Assembly: GCA_038259825.1 (NCBI GenBank)
Contig: JBBSOK010000051.1
Location: forward strand, 1-19,649
Length of the DNA: 19,649 nt
Direction: 5' to 3'
Source: JBBSOK01 sp038259825
GTDB taxonomy: Bacteria > Bacteroidota > Bacteroidia > Flavobacteriales > Flavobacteriaceae
Shown here: positions 7,598-14,552 of the stretch, piece after piece
Position numbering within the stretch: the first letter of the stretch is position 1
How the letters are laid out: each line of letters begins with the position of its first letter
Notes under the pieces: generated by a model
Databases searched by the model: none
What the model saw: the letters and a program-made list of their open reading frames with translations, nothing else
What the model was told of the DNA's origin: nothing
Made by a program: the position numbers and the translations under genes

Positions 7598-7618
7598 TAA
7601 AGATATTTTGAAGTTGGA

Positions 7619-8320
7619 TTATTGGCCAGCTTCTTTTTGAGCATCATCCTTCATTTTTTGATTTGGAACGATTGCCACATTTACTCTTCTGTTTTTAGCT
7701 CTGCCTTCAGCAGTTGCATTATCCGCAATTGGAGAAGATTCTCCATACCAATTAGTTGTAAATCTACCAGAACTCAAACCTTTGGATGTAAAATAATTAG
7801 TTACTGCATTCGCTCTGTTTTTGGATAAAGTCATATTCATATCATCTGCACCTACACTATCTGTGTGTCCAACTACCAATACGTTTGTATCAGGATATTC
7901 AGCTAAGACATTAGTAAGTTTGTTAAGTGTTGTTTGAGAAGCTGCATTGATATTAAATTTAGCAGTATCAAAATAGACACCACTATTTTCATCAAAAGTA
8001 ACTACAATTCCATCATCAACACGTTCTACAGTTGCTCCAGGTATTTCTTGCTCTATTTTTTGGGCTTGCTTATCCATTTTGTTACCAATAAGAATACCGG
8101 CACCACCACCAACTACACCACCAATTACTGCACCGAGTTCGCCGTTACCGCCTTTTCCAACATTGTTACCCAAAATGGCACCCAGAACTGCACCACCAGC
8201 AGCACCAATTACCGCACCTTTCTGTTTGTTATTTGCATTTTTTGTTGCTTCACAACTTCCTAGAAATATTACTAGTGACAATGATAAAGCTATTAGGGAT
8301 ATTTTTTTTATAATTTTCAT
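7619..8320 (-). CDS. OmpA-family outer-membrane lipoprotein with glycine-zipper segment
   Basis: A 233-residue protein. The lipoprotein signal is MKIIKKISLIALSLSLVIFL followed by GSC, with lipidated C23. Residues 34-82 form a glycine-zipper stretch (AVIGAAGGAVLGAILG and AVIGGVVGGGAGILIG) that may insert in the membrane. Residues 115-215 form an OmpA/Pal-type peptidoglycan-binding domain: YFDTAKFNINAAS, then VVGHTDSVGADDMNMTLSKN with the conserved G-H-T-D, then the N-R-R-V ending (KNRRVNV). Layout matches YiaD-like proteins, which tether the outer membrane to the wall. Its ATG overlaps the stop of the lipocalin gene by one base (TAATG), indicating translational coupling. A terminator follows at once. 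Confidence 0.93.
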   Translation of the reverse strand: MKIIKKISLIALSLSLVIFLGSCEATKNANNKQKGAVIGAAGGAVLGAILGNNVGKGGNGELGAVIGGVVGGGAGILIGNKMDKQAQKIEQEIPGATVERVDDGIVVTFDENSGVYFDTAKFNINAASQTTLNKLTNVLAEYPDTNVLVVGHTDSVGADDMNMTLSKNRANAVTNYFTSKGLSSGRFTTNWYGESSPIADNATAEGRAKNRRVNVAIVPNQKMKDDAQKEAGQ

Positions 8321-8802
8321 TATTCGTTGATTTTTGAAAAGTTCATATTAATTCTAAAAGGTTTGCCATCTACATTTACGGTTTGTATCCACATCATTGA
8401 TGTTTCACTAAGTTGGGCTAAATTGACCCTATATCCTATTTTATTTTCACTTTTACCTTTATCATCTGTAGGTTTTATAAGAAAATCGTATAATCCAGAA
8501 TCTGGATCGACAGGATCAATAGTAAAAATGAAATTTCTATCTCCAGTTGAACAATTTGCGCCGTTTATAGTATAAACTGCAGTGTTGTTATTCGGGATAA
8601 ATCGCCAGGTACTTCCAACGAAACAATCCTTATTGGCATCGCCAAATAAATTGACATTGTAAGTTCCAGCTTCGCTATAACTTATGTTATCTAAAGACCA
8701 ATATCCTTTTAATACTTTTTTTGATTGTGTAACCGCTTTAGGCGTACCGCACGAAATAAGTGCGGTAGCCATAATAACAGTTAAAAGCATGATTTTTTTC
8801 AT
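8320..8802 (-). CDS. Lipocalin-like lipoprotein
   Basis: A 160-residue secreted protein. The signal is MKKIMLLTVIMATALISC with the lipobox at L-I-S-C18. The mature part has a lipocalin-like pattern: KGYWSLDNISY (32-42, with the G-x-W of the family), FVGSTWRFIPNNNTAVYTI (61-79) and later beta strands ending MNMFSKINE-like (actual end INMNFSKINE). Bacteroidota lipocalin-family lipoproteins of about 150 residues are common and mostly uncharacterised. They could bind small hydrophobic ligands at the outer membrane. It is coupled to the OmpA-like gene by a one-base overlap, and DUF1328 lies 45 bases upstream, so the three probably respond together to envelope stress, which is inference from context. 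Confidence 0.82.
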   Translation of the reverse strand: MKKIMLLTVIMATALISCGTPKAVTQSKKVLKGYWSLDNISYSEAGTYNVNLFGDANKDCFVGSTWRFIPNNNTAVYTINGANCSTGDRNFIFTIDPVDPDSGLYDFLIKPTDDKGKSENKIGYRVNLAQLSETSMMWIQTVNVDGKPFRINMNFSKINE

Positions 8803-8847
8803 TCTTTTATTTTAGTGTTTGTTAATTTAAATTGTTATAGAAGACTT

Positions 8848-9009
8848 TTATCTTTTGAACACTCTAGAAAGTAGAGATAAAACTAGAAGAACTAGAAAAA
8901 TCCAAAAAATGATCATTGCGATATCTGTTGCTCCGTCAGCAATGCCTCCGAAACCAAATATTGCTGCAACTAGTGCAATTACGAGAAAAATAATAATCCA
9001 GCGTACCAT
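8848..9009 (-). CDS. DUF1328 small membrane protein (YtjA-like)
   Basis: A 53-codon ORF starting with ATG at 9009-9007 and ending TAA at 8850-8848. The protein begins MVRWIIIFLVIALVAAIFGF, continues with GGIADGATDIA, then a second hydrophobic segment MIIFWIFLVLLVLSLL, and ends SRVFKR. This matches DUF1328: two transmembrane helices joined by the conserved G-F-G-G-I-A-x-x-A-x-x-I-A turn. The function of the family is unknown, though members are often linked with stress. An exact TAACTTTG -7 element lies 54 bases upstream. It heads the lipocalin-OmpA group. Confidence 0.93.
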   Translation of the reverse strand: MVRWIIIFLVIALVAAIFGFGGIADGATDIAMIIFWIFLVLLVLSLLSRVFKR

Positions 9010-9062
9010 AATATTAAGTTTTTATTGGTTAGTATAGTACGAATGTAATGAAGATATTATTT

Positions 9063-9070
9063 CAAAGTTA
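9063..9070 (-). promoter_or_regulatory. -7 promoter element for the DUF1328-lipocalin-OmpA genes
   Basis: On the minus strand this reads TAACTTTG, an exact TAnnTTTG match 54 bases upstream of the DUF1328 ATG and inside the 98-base gap after the E1 gene. No clear TTG lies at the -33 position. Confidence 0.45.
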
Positions 9071-9107
9071 AAGCTTTAAATAAAGTTTAACGTATATGTT
9101 AAAATTA

Positions 9108-11111
9108 TCAATAAGATAACAATGCTGCTATTTCGCTAAGAAGTTTATGCTTAGGCAAATACTGATTTTCAAGCTGTGATGCGAAGGGAATAGGAGTTTC
9201 CATACTTGTAACTCTCTTTACAGGCGCATCTAAAAATTCAAAACAGTTTTCCATAATTAATGCTGAAATATCCGCTCCAATGCCTCCAAATTTAGAATCT
9301 TCGTGTAAAACTAAAACTTTACCAGTCTTTTTAACCGAGATATATATAGCTTCTGTATCAAGTGGCATCAACGTTCTTAAATCAATTAAATCTGCAGAAA
9401 TGTTAGCATCTTTTTCTAAAATATCCAAAGCCCAATGTACTCCAGCCCCATAAGTAATAATAGTTATATCCTCACCTTTTTTTACTAAAGATGCTTTCCC
9501 AAGCGGTAACGTGTAATAATCTTTTGGCACATCTTGACGAATACTTCTGTAAAGTGCTTTATGTTCAAAATATAAAACCGGATTTGGATCTTCAATACTA
9601 CTAGCTAAAAGCCCTTTTGCATCATATGGAAATGCTGGATATACTACTTTTAGACCAGGTGTATGTGTAAACCAAGCTTCGTTTGTTTGGCTATGAAAAG
9701 GTCCTGCACCTACTCCAGCCCCGCAAGGCATTCTAACTACAACATCCGCCTTTTCATTCCAGCGATAATGACTTTTTGCCAAATAATTAATTATAGGATT
9801 AAATCCTGAAGTTACAAAATCTGCAAATTGCATTTCCACAACTGCTTTATAACCATTGATTGATAATCCCATTGCTGCCGAAACTATTGCAGATTCACAA
9901 ATTGGGGTATTCCTAACTCGTTCTTTGCCAAAAGCTTCAACAAATCCTTCAGTTATTTTAAAGACTCCGCCATATTCAGCAACATCTTGCCCCATAATAA
10001 CTAAATTATCGTGGCGCTCCATACTTTGTTTCAAACCTTGTGATATTGCATCAATTAATCTAATGTTTTCTACTTCTTCACTTGGCTTAACTACTTGTAA
10101 TTGAAATGGTTTATATAAATCATTTAACTCATTAGCTTCGTTGGCCTCAATCAATGGTTCAGCGAATGCGATGTCTAAGTTATCATCAATTTCTTTTTTA
10201 TATTCACTTCTAAACTGCTGAATGTCTTCTTCTGAGATCACGTTTTCATCAAGCAAATATGTTTCATAATTTGTTAATGGATCACGCATTCCCCATTCAT
10301 CAATTAAAGTGTCTGGAACGTATTTGGTACCACTCGCCTCTTCGTGACCGCGCATTCTAAAGGTTTTAAATTCCAATAAAATTGGACGTGGATTTATACG
10401 CATATCTTCAACAAGATTTTTTAGGGTGGTGTAGACCTCTAAAATATTGTTACCTTCAATTATATGGCTTTCCATTCCATAACCTTTACCTCTATCGGCA
10501 AGGTTTTCGCAATTGTATTGCTCATTTGTCGGGGTTGAAAGGCCGTAGCCATTATTTTCAATACAGAATAAAACAGGCAGTTTCCAAACCGAAGCAACAT
10601 TTAAAGCTTCGTGTATATCGCCTTCGCTTGTGCCGCCTTCACCTGTAAAAACAGCGCATACCTTATTATTATTTTTCAATTTGTTTGCAAGAGCAATACC
10701 ATCAGCTACTCCAAATTGAGGCCCTAAATGCGAAATCATTCCAATAATATGAAACTCTTGTGTACCAAAGTGAAAACTCCGGTCGCGACCTTTAGTAAAA
10801 CCATTAGCTTTACCTTGCCATTGTGAAAAAAGGCGGTAAAGAGGAATATTTCTTCCTGTAAAAACTGCTAAATTTCGGTGCATTGGCAGAATGTATTCAT
10901 CTGTATTTAAAACAGCTGTAACACCTACTGAAATTGCCTCTTGGCCAATACCACTAAACCATTTAGAAACTTTTCCTTGGCGTAACAGGATTAGCATTTT
11001 ATCCTCGATCATCCTAGGTTTAAGCATCGCCTTATACAAAGTGATTAATGTTTCATTATTTAATGAGCCGCGGTTGTATTTATAAAAAGGCTTGGAAATT
11101 GGTTGATTCAT
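9108..11111 (-). CDS. Fused 2-oxo acid dehydrogenase E1 (alpha and beta subunits in one chain)
   Basis: A 667-residue thiamine diphosphate enzyme. The N-terminal half is E1-alpha: KMLILLRQGKVSKWFSGIGQ, then the ThDP-binding region GEGGTSEGDIHE...FCIENNGYG at about 157-189, and the FRMRGHEEA loop. The C-terminal half, from about residue 350, is E1-beta: VIMGQDVAEYGGVFKITEGF, then CESAIVSAAMG, and an end with LHEDSKFGGIGADISA. It decarboxylates branched-chain 2-oxo acids or pyruvate and passes the acyl group to lipoyl-E2; branched-chain specificity is my best guess. No E2 or E3 gene is adjacent. I chose ATG 11111: in-frame ATG 11129 and TTG 11132 fall on or beside an exact -7 box at 11130-11137. 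A branched-chain E1 would supply branched acyl-CoA starters, but a link to the PKS operon is speculation. Confidence 0.93.
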   Translation of the reverse strand: MNQPISKPFYKYNRGSLNNETLITLYKAMLKPRMIEDKMLILLRQGKVSKWFSGIGQEAISVGVTAVLNTDEYILPMHRNLAVFTGRNIPLYRLFSQWQGKANGFTKGRDRSFHFGTQEFHIIGMISHLGPQFGVADGIALANKLKNNNKVCAVFTGEGGTSEGDIHEALNVASVWKLPVLFCIENNGYGLSTPTNEQYNCENLADRGKGYGMESHIIEGNNILEVYTTLKNLVEDMRINPRPILLEFKTFRMRGHEEASGTKYVPDTLIDEWGMRDPLTNYETYLLDENVISEEDIQQFRSEYKKEIDDNLDIAFAEPLIEANEANELNDLYKPFQLQVVKPSEEVENIRLIDAISQGLKQSMERHDNLVIMGQDVAEYGGVFKITEGFVEAFGKERVRNTPICESAIVSAAMGLSINGYKAVVEMQFADFVTSGFNPIINYLAKSHYRWNEKADVVVRMPCGAGVGAGPFHSQTNEAWFTHTPGLKVVYPAFPYDAKGLLASSIEDPNPVLYFEHKALYRSIRQDVPKDYYTLPLGKASLVKKGEDITIITYGAGVHWALDILEKDANISADLIDLRTLMPLDTEAIYISVKKTGKVLVLHEDSKFGGIGADISALIMENCFEFLDAPVKRVTSMETPIPFASQLENQYLPKHKLLSEIAALLSY

Positions 11112-11129
11112 CTTGAAAAAATTGAGCAT

Positions 11130-11137
11130 CAAAAGTA
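11130..11137 (-). promoter_or_regulatory. -7 promoter element for the E1 gene
   Basis: The minus strand reads TACTTTTG, an exact TAnnTTTG, 18 bases upstream of the ATG at 11111. It decides the start: longer in-frame starts would overlap the promoter. A perfect inverted repeat adjoins it upstream. Confidence 0.5.
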
Positions 11138-11168
11138 GAAAAAAAGCAGTTGTTGTTTGCTTTTTTTC
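11138..11168. repeat. Perfect 11-base inverted repeat next to the E1 promoter
   Basis: GAAAAAAAGCA (11138-11148) and TGCTTTTTTTC (11158-11168) are separated by 9 bases. The repeat sits in the divergent intergenic region, abutting the E1 -7 element and covering its -33 zone. It could be an operator, or a hairpin with terminator-like look but no gene ending nearby. Confidence 0.7.
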
Positions 11169-11204
11169 AAAATATTTCTATTCGATTATAATTTCATTAT
11201 TTGG

Positions 11205-11212
11205 TATATTTG
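11205..11212 (+). promoter_or_regulatory. -7 promoter element for the dioxygenase gene
   Basis: TATATTTG is an exact TAnnTTTG ending 19 bases before the ATG at 11232. It implies transcription starts near 11219 and so excludes the longer in-frame ORF that begins at 11157. Confidence 0.55.
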
Positions 11213-11231
11213 TAATTCAAAATATAATACC

Positions 11232-12182
11232 ATGAATAATATACCTAGTGTAGATTTGGCCGATTTTTTAAGTGAGGATCCAAAAAGAAAACAAAAATTT
11301 GTTGACGAAATTGGAAGCGCTTATGAAGATATTGGGTTTGTTTCTTTGAAAAACCACTTTTTGAGTGATGATTTGGTAGCAGAGCTTTATAAAGAAATTA
11401 AAAGTTTCTTTGCTTTACCTGTTGAAACTAAAAAGAAATATGAAATTGAAGGTTTGGGAGGCCAACGCGGCTATGTAAGTTTTGGAAAAGAACACGCAAA
11501 AGGTAAAAAAGAAGGAGATTTAAAAGAATTTTGGCATTTTGGCCAAGAACCGGAAGAAAATGCAAATTTGGTTGATAACTATCCAGAAAATGTAAAGGTT
11601 GAAGAGCTTTTAGATTTTAACCATACAGGAATGGAAGCTTATAGAATGCTTGAAAAAACTGGTGTTTACGTATTGCGTGCTCTGGCTATATATATAGGTG
11701 TGGATGAACATTATTTTGACCATTGGGCAGCCAACGGTAACAGTATTTTACGCCCAATTCATTACCCACCAATTACCGAAGAACCAAAAGGCGCTGTAAG
11801 AGCAGGAGCTCACGGTGATATAAATTTAATTACTTTATTAATGGGAGCATCTTCCGGAGGATTACAAGTTTTGCGAAAAGATGGTGAATGGATTGATGCA
11901 ATCCCGAATGAAGATGAATTAGTAATTAACGTCGGGGACATGTTAGAAAGGCATACCAATAATAAACTTAGATCTACAATTCATAGAGTTGTAAATCCAC
12001 CTCGCGAAGAATGGGGAAAACCTAGATACAGTATTCCATTTTTTATGCATCCAAGAAGTGATATGAAATTAAACTGTATGCCAGAATGTATTAATGAAGA
12101 ACATGAAAAAGCATATGAAGATATTACCGCGGGCGAATTTTTACATCAACGATTGGTAGACATTGGATTGATTAAAAAATAG
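11232..12182 (+). CDS. 2-oxoglutarate/Fe(II) dioxygenase, isopenicillin N synthase family
   Basis: A 316-residue cytoplasmic oxygenase. The N-terminal DIOX_N region spans roughly 4-115 (IPSVDLADFL, then GFVSLKNHFL). The double-stranded beta-helix core has the iron triad H194-x-D196 (AGAHGDINLITLL) and H251 (LRSTIHRVVNP), and the R265-x-S267 pair that binds the 2-oxo acid carboxylate (RYSIPFF). The family includes isopenicillin N synthase, flavonol and gibberellin oxidases, and many bacterial enzymes of unknown substrate; nothing nearby suggests beta-lactam synthesis. The ATG at 11232 is chosen because the conserved N-terminus begins there and a promoter lies just upstream. The stop codon TAG is also the first three bases of the heptamer repeat. 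Confidence 0.92.
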   Translation: MNNIPSVDLADFLSEDPKRKQKFVDEIGSAYEDIGFVSLKNHFLSDDLVAELYKEIKSFFALPVETKKKYEIEGLGGQRGYVSFGKEHAKGKKEGDLKEFWHFGQEPEENANLVDNYPENVKVEELLDFNHTGMEAYRMLEKTGVYVLRALAIYIGVDEHYFDHWAANGNSILRPIHYPPITEEPKGAVRAGAHGDINLITLLMGASSGGLQVLRKDGEWIDAIPNEDELVINVGDMLERHTNNKLRSTIHRVVNPPREEWGKPRYSIPFFMHPRSDMKLNCMPECINEEHEKAYEDITAGEFLHQRLVDIGLIKK

Positions 12183-12244
12183 TCGGTAGTCGGTAGTCGG
12201 TAGTCGGTAGTCGGTAGTCGGTAGTCGGTAGTCGGTAGTCGGTA
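12180..12244. repeat. Tandem heptamer repeat, nine copies of TAGTCGG
   Basis: Nine perfect copies of TAGTCGG run from 12180 to 12242, followed by TA. The first TAG is the stop codon of the dioxygenase gene. The array is much more GC-rich than its surroundings and ends 17 bases before the ATG of the SUI1 gene. Perfect copies point to recent slippage expansion; the length may vary between strains and alters only the spacer between the two genes. Confidence 0.97.
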
Positions 12245-12261
12245 AAATTGAAAAAAAGAAA

Positions 12262-12588
12262 ATGGATTTAAAAGATCAATTAAAAAACTTATTTCCAGAT
12301 CACGAGGAAAAAGATGTTCCTCTTGAAGAAGAAGATTCTACACTTTGGTTACAGAATGAACCGTTAATCTGCAAATACGAAAAGCGAAAAGGTAAAGCCA
12401 CCACAATAATTGAAGGCTATACTGGCGCAGATGATGATTTTAAGCAATTAGCAAAGGAAATAAAACAACTATTAGGTGTTGGAGGTAGTTTCAAAAATGA
12501 ACAAATTATTATTCAAGGTGATTATAGACCACAGATAATGGAATTTTTAAAAGATAAAGGTTTTAAGACCAAACGGGTTGGCGGGTAA
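12262..12588 (+). CDS. SUI1/eIF1-like translation initiation factor (YciH type)
   Basis: A 108-residue protein. An acidic N-terminal segment (about 1-35) precedes the SUI1 domain: CKYEKRKGKATTIIEGYTG (37-55), then LAKEIKQLLGVGGSFKN (66-82), then EQIIIQGDYRPQIMEFLKDK (83-102) and the closing GFKTKRVGG. The VGGS loop and the I-Q-G-D-x-R strand are hallmarks of bacterial YciH and eIF1. Such factors discriminate initiator tRNA and start codons on the 30S subunit. The spacer to the previous gene is mostly the heptamer repeat, so its own promoter is uncertain and it may be read through from the dioxygenase gene. Confidence 0.93.
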   Translation: MDLKDQLKNLFPDHEEKDVPLEEEDSTLWLQNEPLICKYEKRKGKATTIIEGYTGADDDFKQLAKEIKQLLGVGGSFKNEQIIIQGDYRPQIMEFLKDKGFKTKRVGG

Positions 12589-12703
12589 TAGATTCTTTAG
12601 TAATCAGTTGAGTTTTTCCGTCATTTACCGATTTTTTTTATCGCTTATAAAGCAACTACAATTTATAAAAAGCTATAATTTCTAAACACCAAAATTTCCC
12701 CAT

Positions 12704-13579
12704 TTGAAACAAGAAATCCTTCAAAATAGCGAATTAATTTTAAATCCTGACGGTAGTATTTACCATCTTAATTTATTACCGGAGCAATTAGCAGACACGA
12801 TTATAACAGTTGGCGACCCTGATAGAGTTGCAGATGTTTCAAAATATTTCGATTCTATTGAAGTTGATGTTCATAAAAGAGAATTTAAAACACACACAGG
12901 GAAATTAAACGGTAAAAGAATAAGCGTAGTTTCAACTGGTATCGGGACCGATAATATTGATATTGTTTTTAACGAACTTGATGCACTCGCCAATATCAAT
13001 TTTAAAACTAGAGTTGTCAATTCAACTTTAAAATCTCTAGACATTATAAGAATTGGAACCTCTGGCTCTATTCAGCTCGAAATTGAAATTGATTCATTTT
13101 TAATATCTGAAAAAGCAATTGGATTGGACAGTTTACTTCGATTTTATAAAAACATTGATTTTCTCGACGAAAGTTTTTCAGAGCAATTTATAAATCATAC
13201 CAATTGGCCAAAAGAGCGTTCACTGCCTTATGTTGTTGAAGCAGATGAAAAATTGATGTCAAAATTTACTTCAAAAGAAATTTTAAAGGGAATAACGGCA
13301 ACTAATGTAGGCTTCTATGGCCCACAAGGTCGGGTTTTGCGTTTGCCAATTACAGATTCTGAAATGAATAATAAAATTACCAAATTTAATTTCGAAGGAA
13401 AAAAAATAACGAATCTTGAAATGGAAACTGCCGGTATATATGGAATGGCAAAATTATTAGGGCACAAAGCTATTTCATTAAATGCAATTTTGGTCAATAG
13501 GGCAAATGGAAGTTTTAGTGAAAATCCTCATAAAACGGTTGATAAACTTATACAAACAGCCTTAAATTTGCTCACATAA
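12704..13579 (+). CDS. Nucleoside phosphorylase, uridine-phosphorylase-like
   Basis: A 291-residue cytoplasmic enzyme of nucleoside salvage. ITVGDPDRVADVSKYF (34-49) carries the G-D-P-x-R phosphate-binding motif. STGIGTDNIDIVFNEL (77-92) is the conserved glycine-rich strand and helix. IRIGTSGSIQ is the second substrate loop. NLEMETAGIYGMAKLLG near the end holds the E-M-E-T/S-A motif that contacts ribose. It should split a nucleoside with phosphate into base and ribose-1-phosphate; base preference is not clear. The start appears to be TTG at 12704 (protein KQEILQNSELIL), as no ATG precedes the conserved region in frame. The PBP-fold gene follows 51 bases downstream. Confidence 0.9.
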   Translation: MKQEILQNSELILNPDGSIYHLNLLPEQLADTIITVGDPDRVADVSKYFDSIEVDVHKREFKTHTGKLNGKRISVVSTGIGTDNIDIVFNELDALANINFKTRVVNSTLKSLDIIRIGTSGSIQLEIEIDSFLISEKAIGLDSLLRFYKNIDFLDESFSEQFINHTNWPKERSLPYVVEADEKLMSKFTSKEILKGITATNVGFYGPQGRVLRLPITDSEMNNKITKFNFEGKKITNLEMETAGIYGMAKLLGHKAISLNAILVNRANGSFSENPHKTVDKLIQTALNLLT

Positions 13580-13612
13580 TAAATTGAACTTGATATATAC
13601 GTGTTCAATTTA
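13580..13612. repeat. 10-base perfect inverted repeat between two plus-strand genes
   Basis: TAAATTGAAC (13580-13589) and GTTCAATTTA (13603-13612), 13 bases apart, begin at the base after the phosphorylase stop. No T-tract follows, so it is a weak terminator candidate. It may be an operator or mRNA hairpin upstream of the ATG at 13631. Confidence 0.65.
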
Positions 13613-13630
13613 ATTGCTTAAAAAATTGAA

Positions 13631-14485
13631 ATGAAAGATTTTATAATTGGTGGTGTACCAGAACATTTTAACTTGCCTTGGTATATTACACTAAAAAATA
13701 AGGAGTACACTAACCAAAACATTAATCTACGTTGGAAAGATTATCCTGAAGGAACAGGCGCAATGTGTCGAGCTTTGAGGGATAAGGAAATAGATATGGC
13801 AGTTATTTTAACTGAAGGAATGGTCCGTGATATTGTAAATGGCAATGATTCTAAAATCGTTCAAGTATTTGTAAAGTCACCACTTTTATGGGGTATTCAC
13901 GTTGCACATAATTCAACTTACTTAAATATTGAAGATTTAAAAGGTACGGAAGCTGCTATTAGCAGATACGGTTCTGGCTCGCATTTAATGGCTTTTGTGC
14001 ACGCTCAGAATAACGATTGGAATATGGAAAACGACTTAAAGTTTAACGTAATAGATAATCTGGACGGTGCATTGGCAGGACTTCCAAACGGCAAGGGCGA
14101 TTATTTTATGTGGGAAAAGTTTATGACAAAACCGCATGTAGACAGCGGTGTTTTTAGATTGATTGGTGAAATACCGACACCCTGGCCAAGTTTTGTAATT
14201 GCTGTGCGCAAGGATGTTTTAGAAAATGAAACCAAAAGCATTCAAAAGATCTTGGAAATTATCAATGAAACAACCGTGAAGTTTAAATCCATTGAAAAAA
14301 TTGATGAATTACTTTCAAAACGATATAATTTAGAATTGGAAGACGTTCAAAAATGGCTAACCCTTACTGAATGGAGCCAAGAAAATCTTACTAACAACGA
14401 ACTTTTACATATTCAAACTGAACTTCTGAACCTAAATTTAATAACGCATATAAAGGCTTCAGAAGAAATTTTGCACAAATTTTAA
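13631..14485 (+). CDS. Leaderless type 2 periplasmic-binding-fold protein
   Basis: A 284-residue protein with the sequence style of NMT1/SsuA-like solute-binding proteins. It starts straight at the first strand (KDFIIGGVPEHFNLPWYI). Then come RWKDYPEGTGAMCRALRD and DMAVILTEGMVRDIVNG, matching the usual 'dependent on the number of copies in the path' loops that hold ligand, followed by the hinge-side element LKGTEAAISRYGSGSHLMAF (108-127). IGEIPTPWPSFVIAVRKDVL (177-196) is the return crossing. There is no signal peptide or lipobox, so it acts in the cytoplasm, and no ABC permease or ATPase lies nearby. It resembles the PBP2 subfamily named after Candida Ca3427, which is also cytosolic. The ligand is unknown. 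Confidence 0.8.
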   Translation: MKDFIIGGVPEHFNLPWYITLKNKEYTNQNINLRWKDYPEGTGAMCRALRDKEIDMAVILTEGMVRDIVNGNDSKIVQVFVKSPLLWGIHVAHNSTYLNIEDLKGTEAAISRYGSGSHLMAFVHAQNNDWNMENDLKFNVIDNLDGALAGLPNGKGDYFMWEKFMTKPHVDSGVFRLIGEIPTPWPSFVIAVRKDVLENETKSIQKILEIINETTVKFKSIEKIDELLSKRYNLELEDVQKWLTLTEWSQENLTNNELLHIQTELLNLNLITHIKASEEILHKF

Positions 14486-14552
14486 GTTTTTTTTTGGTTT
14501 TTACGCAACCTTTTGAAATCTGTTGTATCTACTTTATATAAAAGAAAGAGAT

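Noticed and set aside
7622..8330. Plus-strand ORFs antisense to the OmpA-like gene, one proline-rich
   Set aside because: The Pro and Thr richness is the complement of the glycine-zipper codons. No independent support.
8855..9037. Plus-strand ORF of 60 codons
   Set aside because: It is the antisense of the DUF1328 gene, whose protein is recognisable on the minus strand.
11157..11231. 25-codon N-terminal extension of the dioxygenase gene
   Set aside because: It lies upstream of and across the likely promoter and is not part of the conserved domain. The ATG at 11232 is preferred.
11232..12182. Reading the dioxygenase as a true isopenicillin N synthase
   Set aside because: Only superfamily residues (HxD...H and RxS) are visible, and no ACV synthetase or beta-lactam genes are nearby.
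12180..12244. Heptamer array considered as CRISPR or an origin iteron array
   Set aside because: There are no spacers between units, so it is not CRISPR; no DnaA boxes, dnaA or replication gene lies near, so there is no support for an origin.
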